DNA of 64,000 nucleotides. It comes from Acidimicrobiaceae bacterium (GTDB lineage: Bacteria; Actinomycetota; Acidimicrobiia; Acidimicrobiales; UBA8592). Positions 44,900-53,282 of the stretch are shown here, in pieces. The stretch lies in assembly GCA_002720485.1 (NCBI GenBank), contig PBIQ01000025.1, forward strand, positions 1-64,000, in the 5' to 3' direction. The number at the start of each line of letters is the position of its first letter. Position 1 is the stretch's first letter. A program made the position numbers and the translations under genes. Below the pieces are notes generated by a model. That model had not been told where the DNA came from, did no database searches, and saw only the letters and a list, made by a program, of their open reading frames with translations.

Positions 44900-44905
44900 T
44901 ATGCT
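44900..44905 (+). promoter_or_regulatory. Predicted -10 box of a leaderless promoter (acetoacetyl-CoA synthetase)
   Basis: TATGCT followed by 6 nt and the GTG at 44912. It argues for that GTG rather than the ATG at 44882. Confidence 0.5.
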
Positions 44906-44911
44906 GGTAAC

Positions 44912-46867
44912 GTGAATCAACTCTGGGAGCCATCAAGGGAGAGAATCGGTAATTCTCGCCTGATGGATTTTGCCAAGAAGGCTGAACACCTTTTCGAAAT
45001 TAACCTTCCAGATTATGATGCAATCCACAAATGGAGCATTAGCAGGCCAGATCAATTTTGGGGCCACGCCCACAGTTATTTCGGGCTCATTGGTGAGGTC
45101 AGTGGCCAAGTTCTTACCACAGGTCCAAATCTTCAAGATTCAGTGTTTTTTCCAGATGCCTCTATCAACATTGCCCAAAACCTTCTTACAAAGAATGATG
45201 ATACTGACGCAATCGTTTGGAGAGATGAACTAGGAAATGCTTCTAAATTAACTTGGGCTGATCTCAATGGCCAGGTCTCACTATTGCAGCAAGCGCTTCT
45301 AGATTTTGGGGTAGAAAGCGGAGATCGTGTTTCAGCGTGGTTACCTAATCGGCCAGAAACAATTTCGGTTATGATCGCAGCAGCAAGTATCGGTGCAGTG
45401 TTTACTTCTACATCGCCAGATTTTGGGGTCAAAGGATTGCTTGACCGGTTTACTCAAGCTGCACCAAAAGTACTTTTCGCCACAGATGGCTACTTCTACG
45501 GAGGTAAATGGTTTTCCTGTTTGGATAAGCTCGATGAAGTAGTTCAAGGGTTACCAACTCTTGAAAAAACCGTCGTCGTTCCTTACGGCAATGAAGAGTA
45601 TGCGAATGAAAAAATACAGAGTGGCCCCTCGTGGATCCTTTGGTCAGACTTCCTCCAGCCCTATAACCTCAAAGAAGTAGAGTTTCCACCTCATGGATTT
45701 AATCACCCTTGGTATGTTCTCTACTCCTCAGGGACCACCGGAAAGCCCAAATGTATTGTCCACCGATCCGGAGGGGTCCTTATAAAACACCTAGTTGAAC
45801 ATGGACTCCAATGCGATATAAAGGCAGGAGATAGGGTCTTTTATTACACCACAGCAGGATGGATGATGTGGAATTGGTTAGCTTCAGCTTTAGCGTCACA
45901 AGCTACGGTTATCCTCTACGATGGCTCACCCTTTCATCCAAATCCAACAACGCTATTTGATTTAGCCGACGAACTTTCAATCACTTTGTTTGGAGTTTCA
46001 GCAAAATATATAGACGCATGTGCAAATGCTGGGATCTCGCCGATTGAGACTCACGATCTCTCAAGCATGAGAACTATATGTTCAACTGGTTCCACTCTGG
46101 TCGACGAAGGCTTCGACTATGTGTACCGGAACATCAAAACAGATGTTCATCTCCAGTCAATGTCAGGAGGAACAGACCTATGTGGATGCTTAGTAGCAGG
46201 TGACCCGACAGGTCCAGTGAACCGTCGTGAAATTCAAAAACCAGCTCTAGGTTTAGATATCGAGATCCTTACTATGAACGGTGAAAAATTAGACCACGGT
46301 CAACAAGGAGAGCTTGTTTGTTCAAATCCGTTTCCGTCGATGCCTCTCTCTTTTCTAAATGATGAAACTGGAGAAAAATACCACTCTGCATATTTTGGTC
46401 GTTATGCAGGGAAATGGCATCAAGGAGATTTCGCAGAATGGGCGCCATCCGGCGGAATAATTATCCATGGGCGTTCAGATGCGACGCTAAATCCTGGCGG
46501 CATCCGGATAGGAACGGCTGAAATATATGCTGTCGTTGATTCGCTCCCTGAAATCACTGAAAGTCTAGTAATAGGTCAAAGATGGGACGGCGATGAACGG
46601 GTGATCCTTTTCGTCGTCTTGTCCGAAGGAAATAGACTCGATGACGAGCTTAGGAAAAAAATTAAGAGTTCACTCCGAGTTCAAGCTTCACCAAGACACG
46701 TCCCTGCTTCGATTCACTCCGTCTTTGACCTACCCAGAACCAGAAGCGGTAAAATTTCAGAACTAGCGGTTAAAGCTGTTGTTGAAGGTAATCCCGTTCG
46801 GAACGCTGAGGCACTAGCAAATCCAGAAGCGTTAAACTATTTCAAAGGCATTAAGGAGCTTCAATGA
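44912..46867 (+). CDS. Acetoacetyl-CoA synthetase
   Basis: ATP-dependent ligase that activates acetoacetate to acetoacetyl-CoA. The 651-residue protein begins VNQLWEPSRERI, the usual opening of the family, then has the N-terminal FWGHAHSYF segment, the adenylation motif YSSGTTGKPK near 270, TTAGWMMWN, and GGTDLCG. The C-terminal domain has GRSDATLNPGGIRIGTAEIY and the catalytic Lys in RTRSGK. I start at GTG 44912 because a TANNNT box lies 6 nt upstream; the ATG at 44882 would add ten residues the family lacks. It overlaps the CitE-like gene by 4 bp, and a thiolase lies 5 kb downstream. Confidence 0.92.
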   Translation: MNQLWEPSRERIGNSRLMDFAKKAEHLFEINLPDYDAIHKWSISRPDQFWGHAHSYFGLIGEVSGQVLTTGPNLQDSVFFPDASINIAQNLLTKNDDTDAIVWRDELGNASKLTWADLNGQVSLLQQALLDFGVESGDRVSAWLPNRPETISVMIAAASIGAVFTSTSPDFGVKGLLDRFTQAAPKVLFATDGYFYGGKWFSCLDKLDEVVQGLPTLEKTVVVPYGNEEYANEKIQSGPSWILWSDFLQPYNLKEVEFPPHGFNHPWYVLYSSGTTGKPKCIVHRSGGVLIKHLVEHGLQCDIKAGDRVFYYTTAGWMMWNWLASALASQATVILYDGSPFHPNPTTLFDLADELSITLFGVSAKYIDACANAGISPIETHDLSSMRTICSTGSTLVDEGFDYVYRNIKTDVHLQSMSGGTDLCGCLVAGDPTGPVNRREIQKPALGLDIEILTMNGEKLDHGQQGELVCSNPFPSMPLSFLNDETGEKYHSAYFGRYAGKWHQGDFAEWAPSGGIIIHGRSDATLNPGGIRIGTAEIYAVVDSLPEITESLVIGQRWDGDERVILFVVLSEGNRLDDELRKKIKSSLRVQASPRHVPASIHSVFDLPRTRSGKISELAVKAVVEGNPVRNAEALANPEALNYFKGIKELQ

Positions 46868-47697
46868 CGGAAAAATTCAGAAGTGTGCTTTTCGCTCCGG
46901 GAAACAAATCTGAACTTTTAAAAAAACTACCTAAGATCCAGCCTGATGCAGCCATCGTTGATCTCGAAGACGCCGTCCCTGACACGGAGAAAGCCAAAGC
47001 GCGAGAAAATCTTCGGGAATTTAGCCTCTCCGAAGAAACTAAGGAGTTTCCGGTCTTTCCGAGAGTAAATCCCATTTCCTCGAAACATTTTGAACCTGAT
47101 GTTCGGGCAATTCCTCCACAAGTAAGCGGGATAGTTATTCCAAAGATCAACAGCGTCGAAGAGTTAAAAGAGGCAGAGAGAATACTTTCAGATAACTCTG
47201 TCGAAGCAAATATCATCGTAGGGATTGAAACCGTTCTAGGGTTAGTCTCAGCTACTGAAATTCTCAGACATGGGTCAATTATCGGCGCATATTTTGGAGC
47301 TGAGGACTATGTACTGGATTTAGGCGGATTTCGGACATCCGGAAATGACGAGGTCTTACTGGCTAGATCCCAAATGGGAATAGCTAGCCGCCTGACAGGA
47401 GTTCCAGTAATTGATCAGATCGTAGCTGACTTCTCTGACAGCGAACGCTTTGTGGAAGAAGCTTACCAAGCCAGAGCGTTAGGCTTCTCAGGAAAGCTTT
47501 GCATACACCCTTCTCAAGTTTCGCTTGCGAACAAGTCTTTTTCTTATTCTGAAGAAGAGATCACTCGTGCTAAAGAGATGCTAGCGGTCTATGATCAAGC
47601 CGTCTCAGAAGGTTCAGCATCGGTTGTTTATGATGGGCAAATGATCGATGAAGCACTAGCTAAGCAAGCCCGTCGGATTTTAGGCCTCTCAGATTAA
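46864..47697 (+). CDS. HpcH/HpaI aldolase, citrate lyase beta-subunit (CitE)-like CoA lyase
   Basis: A 277-residue TIM-barrel protein of the CitE family. RSVLFAPGNKSEL (about 6-18) binds the CoA moiety, DLEDAVPDTEKAKAR (about 37-51) has the first magnesium ligand, GIETVLGL the second Glu, and GAEDYVLDLGG the Asp that completes the site. Members include citrate lyase beta subunit, malyl-CoA and citramalyl-CoA lyases, and malyl-CoA thioesterases. No citrate lyase alpha or gamma subunit is nearby, so a stand-alone CoA lyase or thioesterase is likely. ATGA overlap with acetoacetyl-CoA synthetase suggests joint use in C4/C5 acid or ketone metabolism. Confidence 0.88.
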   Translation: MTEKFRSVLFAPGNKSELLKKLPKIQPDAAIVDLEDAVPDTEKAKARENLREFSLSEETKEFPVFPRVNPISSKHFEPDVRAIPPQVSGIVIPKINSVEELKEAERILSDNSVEANIIVGIETVLGLVSATEILRHGSIIGAYFGAEDYVLDLGGFRTSGNDEVLLARSQMGIASRLTGVPVIDQIVADFSDSERFVEEAYQARALGFSGKLCIHPSQVSLANKSFSYSEEEITRAKEMLAVYDQAVSEGSASVVYDGQMIDEALAKQARRILGLSD

Positions 47698-48597
47698 CTA
47701 ATCTTCTTTCCCCCTGAAGCCAATAGCAAAAATAATGAGCCCGATTCCCAAAAGCTCACCGATAGAAGTTTTTTGCCTTAGTGCCAGTATCCCAACACAT
47801 GCAGCGGTTGCAGGTAGCAAGGATTGTAAGAAAGCGAATCTTGTTTTCGAAATTCGACGAAATGCTACCTGATCAATTCCATACGGGATGACGTTCCCTA
47901 GCACTCCAGTCGACAAAGCGACCAATACAAGCATAGGAGAGTCAAAAGCACGATCAATCGCATGAATCGAAGTCGGGGAAATAACCAAGCCACCGATAAG
48001 CATGCCGATTCCTAGGCCATCTAGGTGGGCTCCAGTTCTTGCGACTCTGCTACCTAAAACGATGTAGAGTGCCCACAATGCCCCTGCCGCAAGAGCTAAG
48101 AAAACTCCAGCTGCTGTTCCTTCAGAAGTCACTTGAGCCAACAACAGAACCCCTAAGCTCGCCACAATTAATGCAACAATATTCTTTACAGATCGACGAC
48201 CAGCGGCCGCTACCGCAATAGGGCCCAAAAACTCAATCGCTACCGCATTCCCTAGAGGAAGATTATCGATTGCAAGATAAAAGCACAGATTCATCCCAGC
48301 CAGCACAATCCCAAATGAAGCAGTCCAGAACATATCCAAGTCCTGTAATGAACGCCTCCAGGATTTTCTCAGAAGCACAAGAATTAAAGCAGCTCCGAGG
48401 ACGCGTAGGGTCGCGACTAGACTCGCCCCTAAATTGTCAAAGATGCTAAACGCCAATGCCGCACCCATATATTGCGAAATAGCACCAATGATAAATAAGA
48501 CTTCTGGTGAGGCAGAATCAATTAATCTCTTCTGTATGCCCCTAAAGTTCCTAGAACCCACGAGATAACGGTACCCCAAACGTCCCAAGCATCCCAT
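47698..48597 (-). CDS. EamA/DMT-family exporter, RhtA-like
   Basis: A 299-residue protein with about ten membrane helices in two EamA repeats. LCFYLAIDNLPLGNAVAIEFLGPI near 105-130 is the signature of the RhtA branch, known for export of threonine and homoserine. Substrate here is unproven. The stop codon directly abuts the stop of the convergent CitE-like gene with no base between. The first 30 residues are hydrophilic and unusual for the family, so translation may start further in, for example at the GTG at 48561. It is divergent from dapD with 21 bp between the start codons. Confidence 0.85.
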   Translation of the reverse strand: MGCLGRLGYRYLVGSRNFRGIQKRLIDSASPEVLFIIGAISQYMGAALAFSIFDNLGASLVATLRVLGAALILVLLRKSWRRSLQDLDMFWTASFGIVLAGMNLCFYLAIDNLPLGNAVAIEFLGPIAVAAAGRRSVKNIVALIVASLGVLLLAQVTSEGTAAGVFLALAAGALWALYIVLGSRVARTGAHLDGLGIGMLIGGLVISPTSIHAIDRAFDSPMLVLVALSTGVLGNVIPYGIDQVAFRRISKTRFAFLQSLLPATAACVGILALRQKTSIGELLGIGLIIFAIGFRGKED

Positions 48598-48605
48598 TTA
48601 CACGC

Positions 48606-48611
48606 TAACGT
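48606..48611 (+). promoter_or_regulatory. Predicted -10 box of a leaderless promoter (dapD)
   Basis: TAACGT followed by 7 nt and the ATG at 48619. Confidence 0.5.
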
Positions 48612-48618
48612 CATTGCT

Positions 48619-49758
48619 ATGACAGAAATCAGCACCCTTGAGCAACTTCAGGAAAATCAGAAAGAGCTTGAGCAGAACATCGAAAATTACAGTATCCCGT
48701 TCGCCTTCGGGCTTGGTTTAGCAACAAAGAGCACTTCGGGAAACATCCTTGATGTCCATTACCCTGCTCCGCAACTTGGCTCAGACCCGTACACGTGTGC
48801 CTTAGTTGCGAACGCAGTGAATTGGGGAGGCCAAACGGGCACCTTCGAGCTTGATGAACAAACAATGCGACGTATTGCGAGCATCCTTGAATCAGTTGAA
48901 AACAACATTGGGTACACAGAGGAATCAACTCAGGTTATACAACCTATCCTCGATGCTGCTCTCAATACTGACTCTCCTAATGGAGACCGAATTGTAGTTG
49001 CTAGTTTCATATCTGACTCAGGTGATGAACCAGTTGATGCAATTGACGCTTACTTACGTCTTCATCTTCTGTCAACCAGACTGGTAAGACCCCATGAAAT
49101 AGATTTGACAGGGATATTTGGCAAACTAACAAATTGTGTTTGGACTAACCTTGGACCGTTTGAAGTGGAAGGCTTCAACGTTAAAAAGATTCAGCTCCAA
49201 GCTCAAGGGACAGAAATTCTGGTTCACGGGCTTGATAAGTTCCCACGCATGACCGACTACGTTATTCCCACTGGTGTTCGTATCGCAGATGCAAACCGAG
49301 TGAGGTTGGGAGCACACCTTTCAGATGGAACTACTGTCATGCATGAAGGTTTCTGCAATTTCAATGCAGGGACTCTAGGAGCTTCAATGGTTGAAGGGCG
49401 AATATCTGCCGGGGTTGTTGTCGGTGACGGCTCTGACATCGGTGGCGGAGCCTCTATCATGGGGACCCTGTCAGGCGGAGGTTCAGAAGTAATATCGATA
49501 GGCGAGAACTGCTTATTAGGCGCCGAAGCAGGTATCGGCATATCGCTCGGAAATAATTGCATAGTTGAAGCTGGCTTATATGTCACTGCAGGGACCTTAG
49601 TTCTAACCCCAGATGGTTCTATCGTAAAGGCATCAAATTTATCAGGGCAGAACGACCTACTATTTCGCCGTAATTCTCAGACAGGTAAAGTCGAAGCAAT
49701 ATATCGCGGCGACAATTCCAGCTGGCAAGGACTAAACGAAGAACTCCACAAAAACTAA
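48619..49758 (+). CDS. dapD: Tetrahydrodipicolinate N-succinyltransferase, actinobacterial long form
   Basis: Succinylates tetrahydrodipicolinate in lysine and diaminopimelate synthesis. The protein is 379 residues, longer than the 275-residue proteobacterial DapD and like the actinobacterial form. An N-terminal globular domain (DVHYPAPQLG near 40) leads to a left-handed beta helix of hexapeptide repeats (about 225-330; RVRLGAHLSDGT, VVVGDGSDIGGGASIMG). The active-site Glu lies in the VMHEGFCNFN segment. Diaminopimelate also feeds peptidoglycan. A TANNNT box lies 7 nt before the ATG. rsgA follows after 20 bp. Confidence 0.93.
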   Translation: MTEISTLEQLQENQKELEQNIENYSIPFAFGLGLATKSTSGNILDVHYPAPQLGSDPYTCALVANAVNWGGQTGTFELDEQTMRRIASILESVENNIGYTEESTQVIQPILDAALNTDSPNGDRIVVASFISDSGDEPVDAIDAYLRLHLLSTRLVRPHEIDLTGIFGKLTNCVWTNLGPFEVEGFNVKKIQLQAQGTEILVHGLDKFPRMTDYVIPTGVRIADANRVRLGAHLSDGTTVMHEGFCNFNAGTLGASMVEGRISAGVVVGDGSDIGGGASIMGTLSGGGSEVISIGENCLLGAEAGIGISLGNNCIVEAGLYVTAGTLVLTPDGSIVKASNLSGQNDLLFRRNSQTGKVEAIYRGDNSSWQGLNEELHKN

Positions 49759-49778
49759 GGTGATCTCAGACCAGAGTC

Positions 49779-50765
49779 ATGAAGCTACTAAACCAATTAG
49801 GCTGGCGGCATTACGCATCGAAACAATCAAATTTGGTTGGTGGAGAAAGATTGGGGCGCGTCCGCCGGGTGGATCGCGGTGAAGTCGATGTTCTTACCGA
49901 AAAAGGGGAACTACGTGTTGTCTCAGATAGTCAAAGAACAACAATCGGTTTAGCTCCAGCAACTGGCGACTGGGTAGAAGTGGTAGACGATCCCGACATC
50001 GGGCTTCGAATCGAAACGATCCTCCCTCGGTATTCTGCGATTACCCGAAGAGATCCTGCTGAAGAGGAGAAAGAGCAGGTTCTTGCCTCCAACGTGGACT
50101 TTGTCGGAATTACCTGCTCGGTAGACCGTCCGGTCAATATCGCAAAGATAGAAAGGTTCCTAGTACTGGCACAAGACAGCGGCGCTATTCCACTTCTCCT
50201 CCTTACAAAGGTAGACCAAGGCGTATCACAAGATTGGAGTCAGCTAGAGCAGGACATTAGGGATGTAGCGATCATTCAAACTAGTGTTCTCACAGGGACG
50301 GGGATTGGAGAGGTTCAGAATCTTCTTTCTCCAGATAAAACACTAGTGCTTTTAGGAGAGTCTGGAGTCGGTAAATCTTCACTCGTGAACGAACTAGTTG
50401 GAGAGACCGTGCAGCAAACGACTGAAGTTCGTAGCCGTGATAGCAAAGGTCGACACACAACAATTGCGCGCGAACTGGTGCTTCTCCCAACTGGCGGGGC
50501 CCTTATCGATACTCCAGGGATCAGAGGCATAGGGCTTTGGGATGCAAAAGAAGCTCTCGATAGAGTCTTCTCTGAAATAAGTCAAGTAGCTTCAGATTGT
50601 CGTTTTTCAGATTGCACTCATCAGGTTGAGCCTGACTGCGCCGTACAAGCTGCAATTCAGAAGAGAGAAATAAACCCTCAGCGTCTAGAGCGCTATATTC
50701 GATTAGCTAATGAGTTAGATGAGCAGCGAGAACGCTTGACTTTCCAGCGTCGCAAATCCAAATAA
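49779..50765 (+). CDS. rsgA: Ribosome small subunit-dependent GTPase RsgA
   Basis: A circularly permuted GTPase that checks late 30S subunit maturation. The 328-residue protein has an N-terminal OB fold (1-85), then the G motifs in permuted order: LTKVDQ (G4), then GESGVGKSS (G1, near 192-200), and DTPGIRG (G3). The C-terminal zinc-binding segment is CRFSDCTHQVEPDC, matching CxxxxCxHxxxxxC. All expected residues are present. It lies 20 bp after dapD and is probably in its operon. Confidence 0.95.
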   Translation: MKLLNQLGWRHYASKQSNLVGGERLGRVRRVDRGEVDVLTEKGELRVVSDSQRTTIGLAPATGDWVEVVDDPDIGLRIETILPRYSAITRRDPAEEEKEQVLASNVDFVGITCSVDRPVNIAKIERFLVLAQDSGAIPLLLLTKVDQGVSQDWSQLEQDIRDVAIIQTSVLTGTGIGEVQNLLSPDKTLVLLGESGVGKSSLVNELVGETVQQTTEVRSRDSKGRHTTIARELVLLPTGGALIDTPGIRGIGLWDAKEALDRVFSEISQVASDCRFSDCTHQVEPDCAVQAAIQKREINPQRLERYIRLANELDEQRERLTFQRRKSK

Positions 50766-50802
50766 GAAGACTTTGTATAAAGGATTGAAGGTTTAAAACC
50801 AC

Positions 50803-52014
50803 ATGGATTTCTCATATGCCAAAGAACAGGAAGATTTCTGTGAAGAAGTTCGCACTTGGCTCGAAGAGCATATCAGGGGCGATTTTTTGAAACTTCGTGG
50901 GAAAGGACTTACCGGCCACGATGACGTCGACCCTGAACTCCAAATTGCTTGGGAAAGAGAACTCGCTACTGGTGGATGGCTTGGAATCGATTTCCCTAAA
51001 TGGATTGGAGGACGAGAATGCTCTCTAGTAGAGCAAGTGCTCTTTCACAAAACCTATGTTGAAGCAGATGCCCCTGGAAGAATCCCGAATATGGGGGTTA
51101 CTCTTCTAGGTCCTACCCTTCTCGCTTTCGGTTCGAAAGCTCAGCAAGAACGCTTTATCCCTAAGATCCTTTCAGGGGAGGAGCTTTGGTGTCAAGGTTA
51201 CAGTGAGCCCGACGCTGGATCTGATCTATCAAACATTAAAACCCGAGCAGAGTTAATCGAGGGGCACTGGGTAATTGATGGCCAAAAAGTGTGGACGTCC
51301 CTTGCTCAATATGCTGACTGGATATTCGTAGTAGCAAGAACCGAGGAAGGGTCTCTCCGGCACGCCGGGCTGTCCTATCTTCTTGTTCCAATGGACCAGA
51401 TAGAGATAACTGTTCGTCCTATTATCCAGCTAACTGGAGGATCCGAGTTCAATGAAACGTTTTTTGATAAAGCCAAAACCAAAGAAGAAAATGTCGTCGG
51501 AGAAAAAGGGAATGGTTGGAAGGTAGCCATGGGAACCCTAGCATTTGAGCGCGGCGCATCAACCCTTGGACAACAAACCAGTTTCCGGCAAGAGCTAGAT
51601 GAACTCATCAAGACCGCACGAAATACAGGGGCATGGGAAAACGCTGTGTTGCGTCAGAAGATTGTCGATCAATATATTGGGTTAGAGATCCTTAAATTCA
51701 ATCAACTACGGATGCTTACGGCATTAGTGACAGATAGCGTTCCCGGTGCAGAACAAAGCATAGGCAAACTATTTTGGGCTTCCTGGCATAGGGAACTAGG
51801 AGAGTTATGGATGGAAGTTCGCGGAGCCTCAGGTATGGTAGCTTCGCCTGATGGGCATGCCGGTCAGGAAGGCATACCATTTGTCCTTGATAAAGAACAA
51901 AGAACATTCCTGTATAGCCGGGCTCACACAATCTATGGAGGGAGTAACCAAATCCAGCGGAATATCATTGGAGAGCGAGTTCTGGGCTTGCCCAAAGAAC
52001 CACGATCAAAATAA
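50803..52014 (+). CDS. Acyl-CoA dehydrogenase
   Basis: FAD enzyme of 403 residues that introduces the alpha-beta double bond in acyl-CoA. QGYSEPDAGSDLS (131-143) is the flavin/substrate loop and VWTSLAQYADW follows. The C-terminal motif is IYGGSNQIQRNIIGERVLGLP, so the Glu used as base by medium-chain enzymes is Gly here. Glu249 in LAFERGAST takes the alternative base position known from isovaleryl-CoA dehydrogenase. This branch is common in actinobacterial branched-chain and sterol degradation. GAAGG lies about 11 nt before the ATG. A thiolase follows 91 bp downstream on the same strand. Confidence 0.92.
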   Translation: MDFSYAKEQEDFCEEVRTWLEEHIRGDFLKLRGKGLTGHDDVDPELQIAWERELATGGWLGIDFPKWIGGRECSLVEQVLFHKTYVEADAPGRIPNMGVTLLGPTLLAFGSKAQQERFIPKILSGEELWCQGYSEPDAGSDLSNIKTRAELIEGHWVIDGQKVWTSLAQYADWIFVVARTEEGSLRHAGLSYLLVPMDQIEITVRPIIQLTGGSEFNETFFDKAKTKEENVVGEKGNGWKVAMGTLAFERGASTLGQQTSFRQELDELIKTARNTGAWENAVLRQKIVDQYIGLEILKFNQLRMLTALVTDSVPGAEQSIGKLFWASWHRELGELWMEVRGASGMVASPDGHAGQEGIPFVLDKEQRTFLYSRAHTIYGGSNQIQRNIIGERVLGLPKEPRSK

Positions 52015-52105
52015 TTTTGGGCTTTATTCCTAGAAGAAACTTTCCAGAGTTGATCTCCCACATACCCTTCCCTGTAACGTAGAGGGGAGAAAGAAAGGAA
52101 CAACA

Positions 52106-53275
52106 ATGGGCGAAGCTTATATTATTGATGCAGTTAGAACTCCTGTCGGTAGGCGAGGTGGTGGCCTTGCAGAAGAACACCCTGCGGACTTAGGAGCTCA
52201 TGCGATAAAGGGACTAATTGATAGAGTCGGAGTTGACCCGATGGCCGTAGACGATGTCATCATGGGTTGTCTCGACAATATGGGTCCACAAGCAGGGGAT
52301 ATTGCCCGAACCGCATGGCTTGCTGCCGGAATGCCAGAAGCTATTCCTGGCGTGACTGTCGACCGTCAGTGCGGATCCGGACAACAAGCAGTCAGCTTTG
52401 CCGCAATGGGGGTCATGTCCGGAGTGCAGGACATTGTCGTAGCAGGCGGGATGCAAAACATGAGTCTCATCCCAATTGGGTCTGCTATGGATGTGATGGG
52501 GCATGAGTCGATTGGACGTCCCGATATAGAGGACCCTTTTTCAACGTCAAAGGGTTGGGTAGAACGTTACGGGACTCAAGAGGTAAGCCAGTTTAGAGGA
52601 GCGGAACTAATAGCTAAAAAATGGGACTTAACACGGCAACAACTTGAAGAGTTCGCACTTGAATCTCATGAGCGCGCAGCCCGCGCTCAAGATGAAGGAA
52701 GATTTGACAATGAGATTCTTCCATATGGTGAAGTCACTCAGGACGAGGGAGTCCGACGGGGCACAACACTTGAAAAAATGGCTCAGTTGCCGACGCTAGA
52801 AGAGGGTGGAGTAATTACCGCAGCTGTAGCGAGTCAAATTTCTGATGGGGCTGTTGCTTTGATGGTCGCAAGTGAAAGAGCTGTAAAGGAACACGGTTTA
52901 AAACCGAGGGCTCGTATCCATCACATAAGTGTCCGTGGAGATGACCCTATTTACATGCTTACTGGTCCGATTCCAGCGACAGAATACGCATTGGCCAAGA
53001 CAGGAATGACTGTCGATGATTTTGATTTATTCGAATGTAACGAGGCTTTCGCCCCAGTTCCGATTGTTTGGATGCGTGAACATAATATTCCACATGAAAA
53101 AGTGAATGTTAATGGCGGTGCCATTGCGCTAGGCCATCCATTGGGATGCACGGGGGGTCGGTTAATGACTACATTGCTAAATGAGCTCGAGCGATCAGGT
53201 GGTCGATTTGGTTTACAAACTATGTGTGAAGGTGGCGGCCAAGCCAACGTAACCATTCTCGAATGTCTCTCCTAG
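52106..53275 (+). CDS. Thiolase (acetyl-CoA acetyltransferase family)
   Basis: A 389-residue thiolase that cleaves 3-ketoacyl-CoA or condenses acetyl-CoA units. The three catalytic residues are visible: C89 in DRQCGSGQQA, H344 in LGHPLGCTG and C374 in CEGGGQAN. AAAGAA-type AAGGAAC lies before the ATG. With the acyl-CoA dehydrogenase upstream and acetoacetyl-CoA synthetase 5 kb away it could take acetoacetyl-CoA to acetyl-CoA. Chain-length preference cannot be read. It is convergent with the two-domain crotonase, with 7 bp between stops. Confidence 0.94.
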   Translation: MGEAYIIDAVRTPVGRRGGGLAEEHPADLGAHAIKGLIDRVGVDPMAVDDVIMGCLDNMGPQAGDIARTAWLAAGMPEAIPGVTVDRQCGSGQQAVSFAAMGVMSGVQDIVVAGGMQNMSLIPIGSAMDVMGHESIGRPDIEDPFSTSKGWVERYGTQEVSQFRGAELIAKKWDLTRQQLEEFALESHERAARAQDEGRFDNEILPYGEVTQDEGVRRGTTLEKMAQLPTLEEGGVITAAVASQISDGAVALMVASERAVKEHGLKPRARIHHISVRGDDPIYMLTGPIPATEYALAKTGMTVDDFDLFECNEAFAPVPIVWMREHNIPHEKVNVNGGAIALGHPLGCTGGRLMTTLLNELERSGGRFGLQTMCEGGGQANVTILECLS

Positions 53276-53282
53276 GGGCAAA

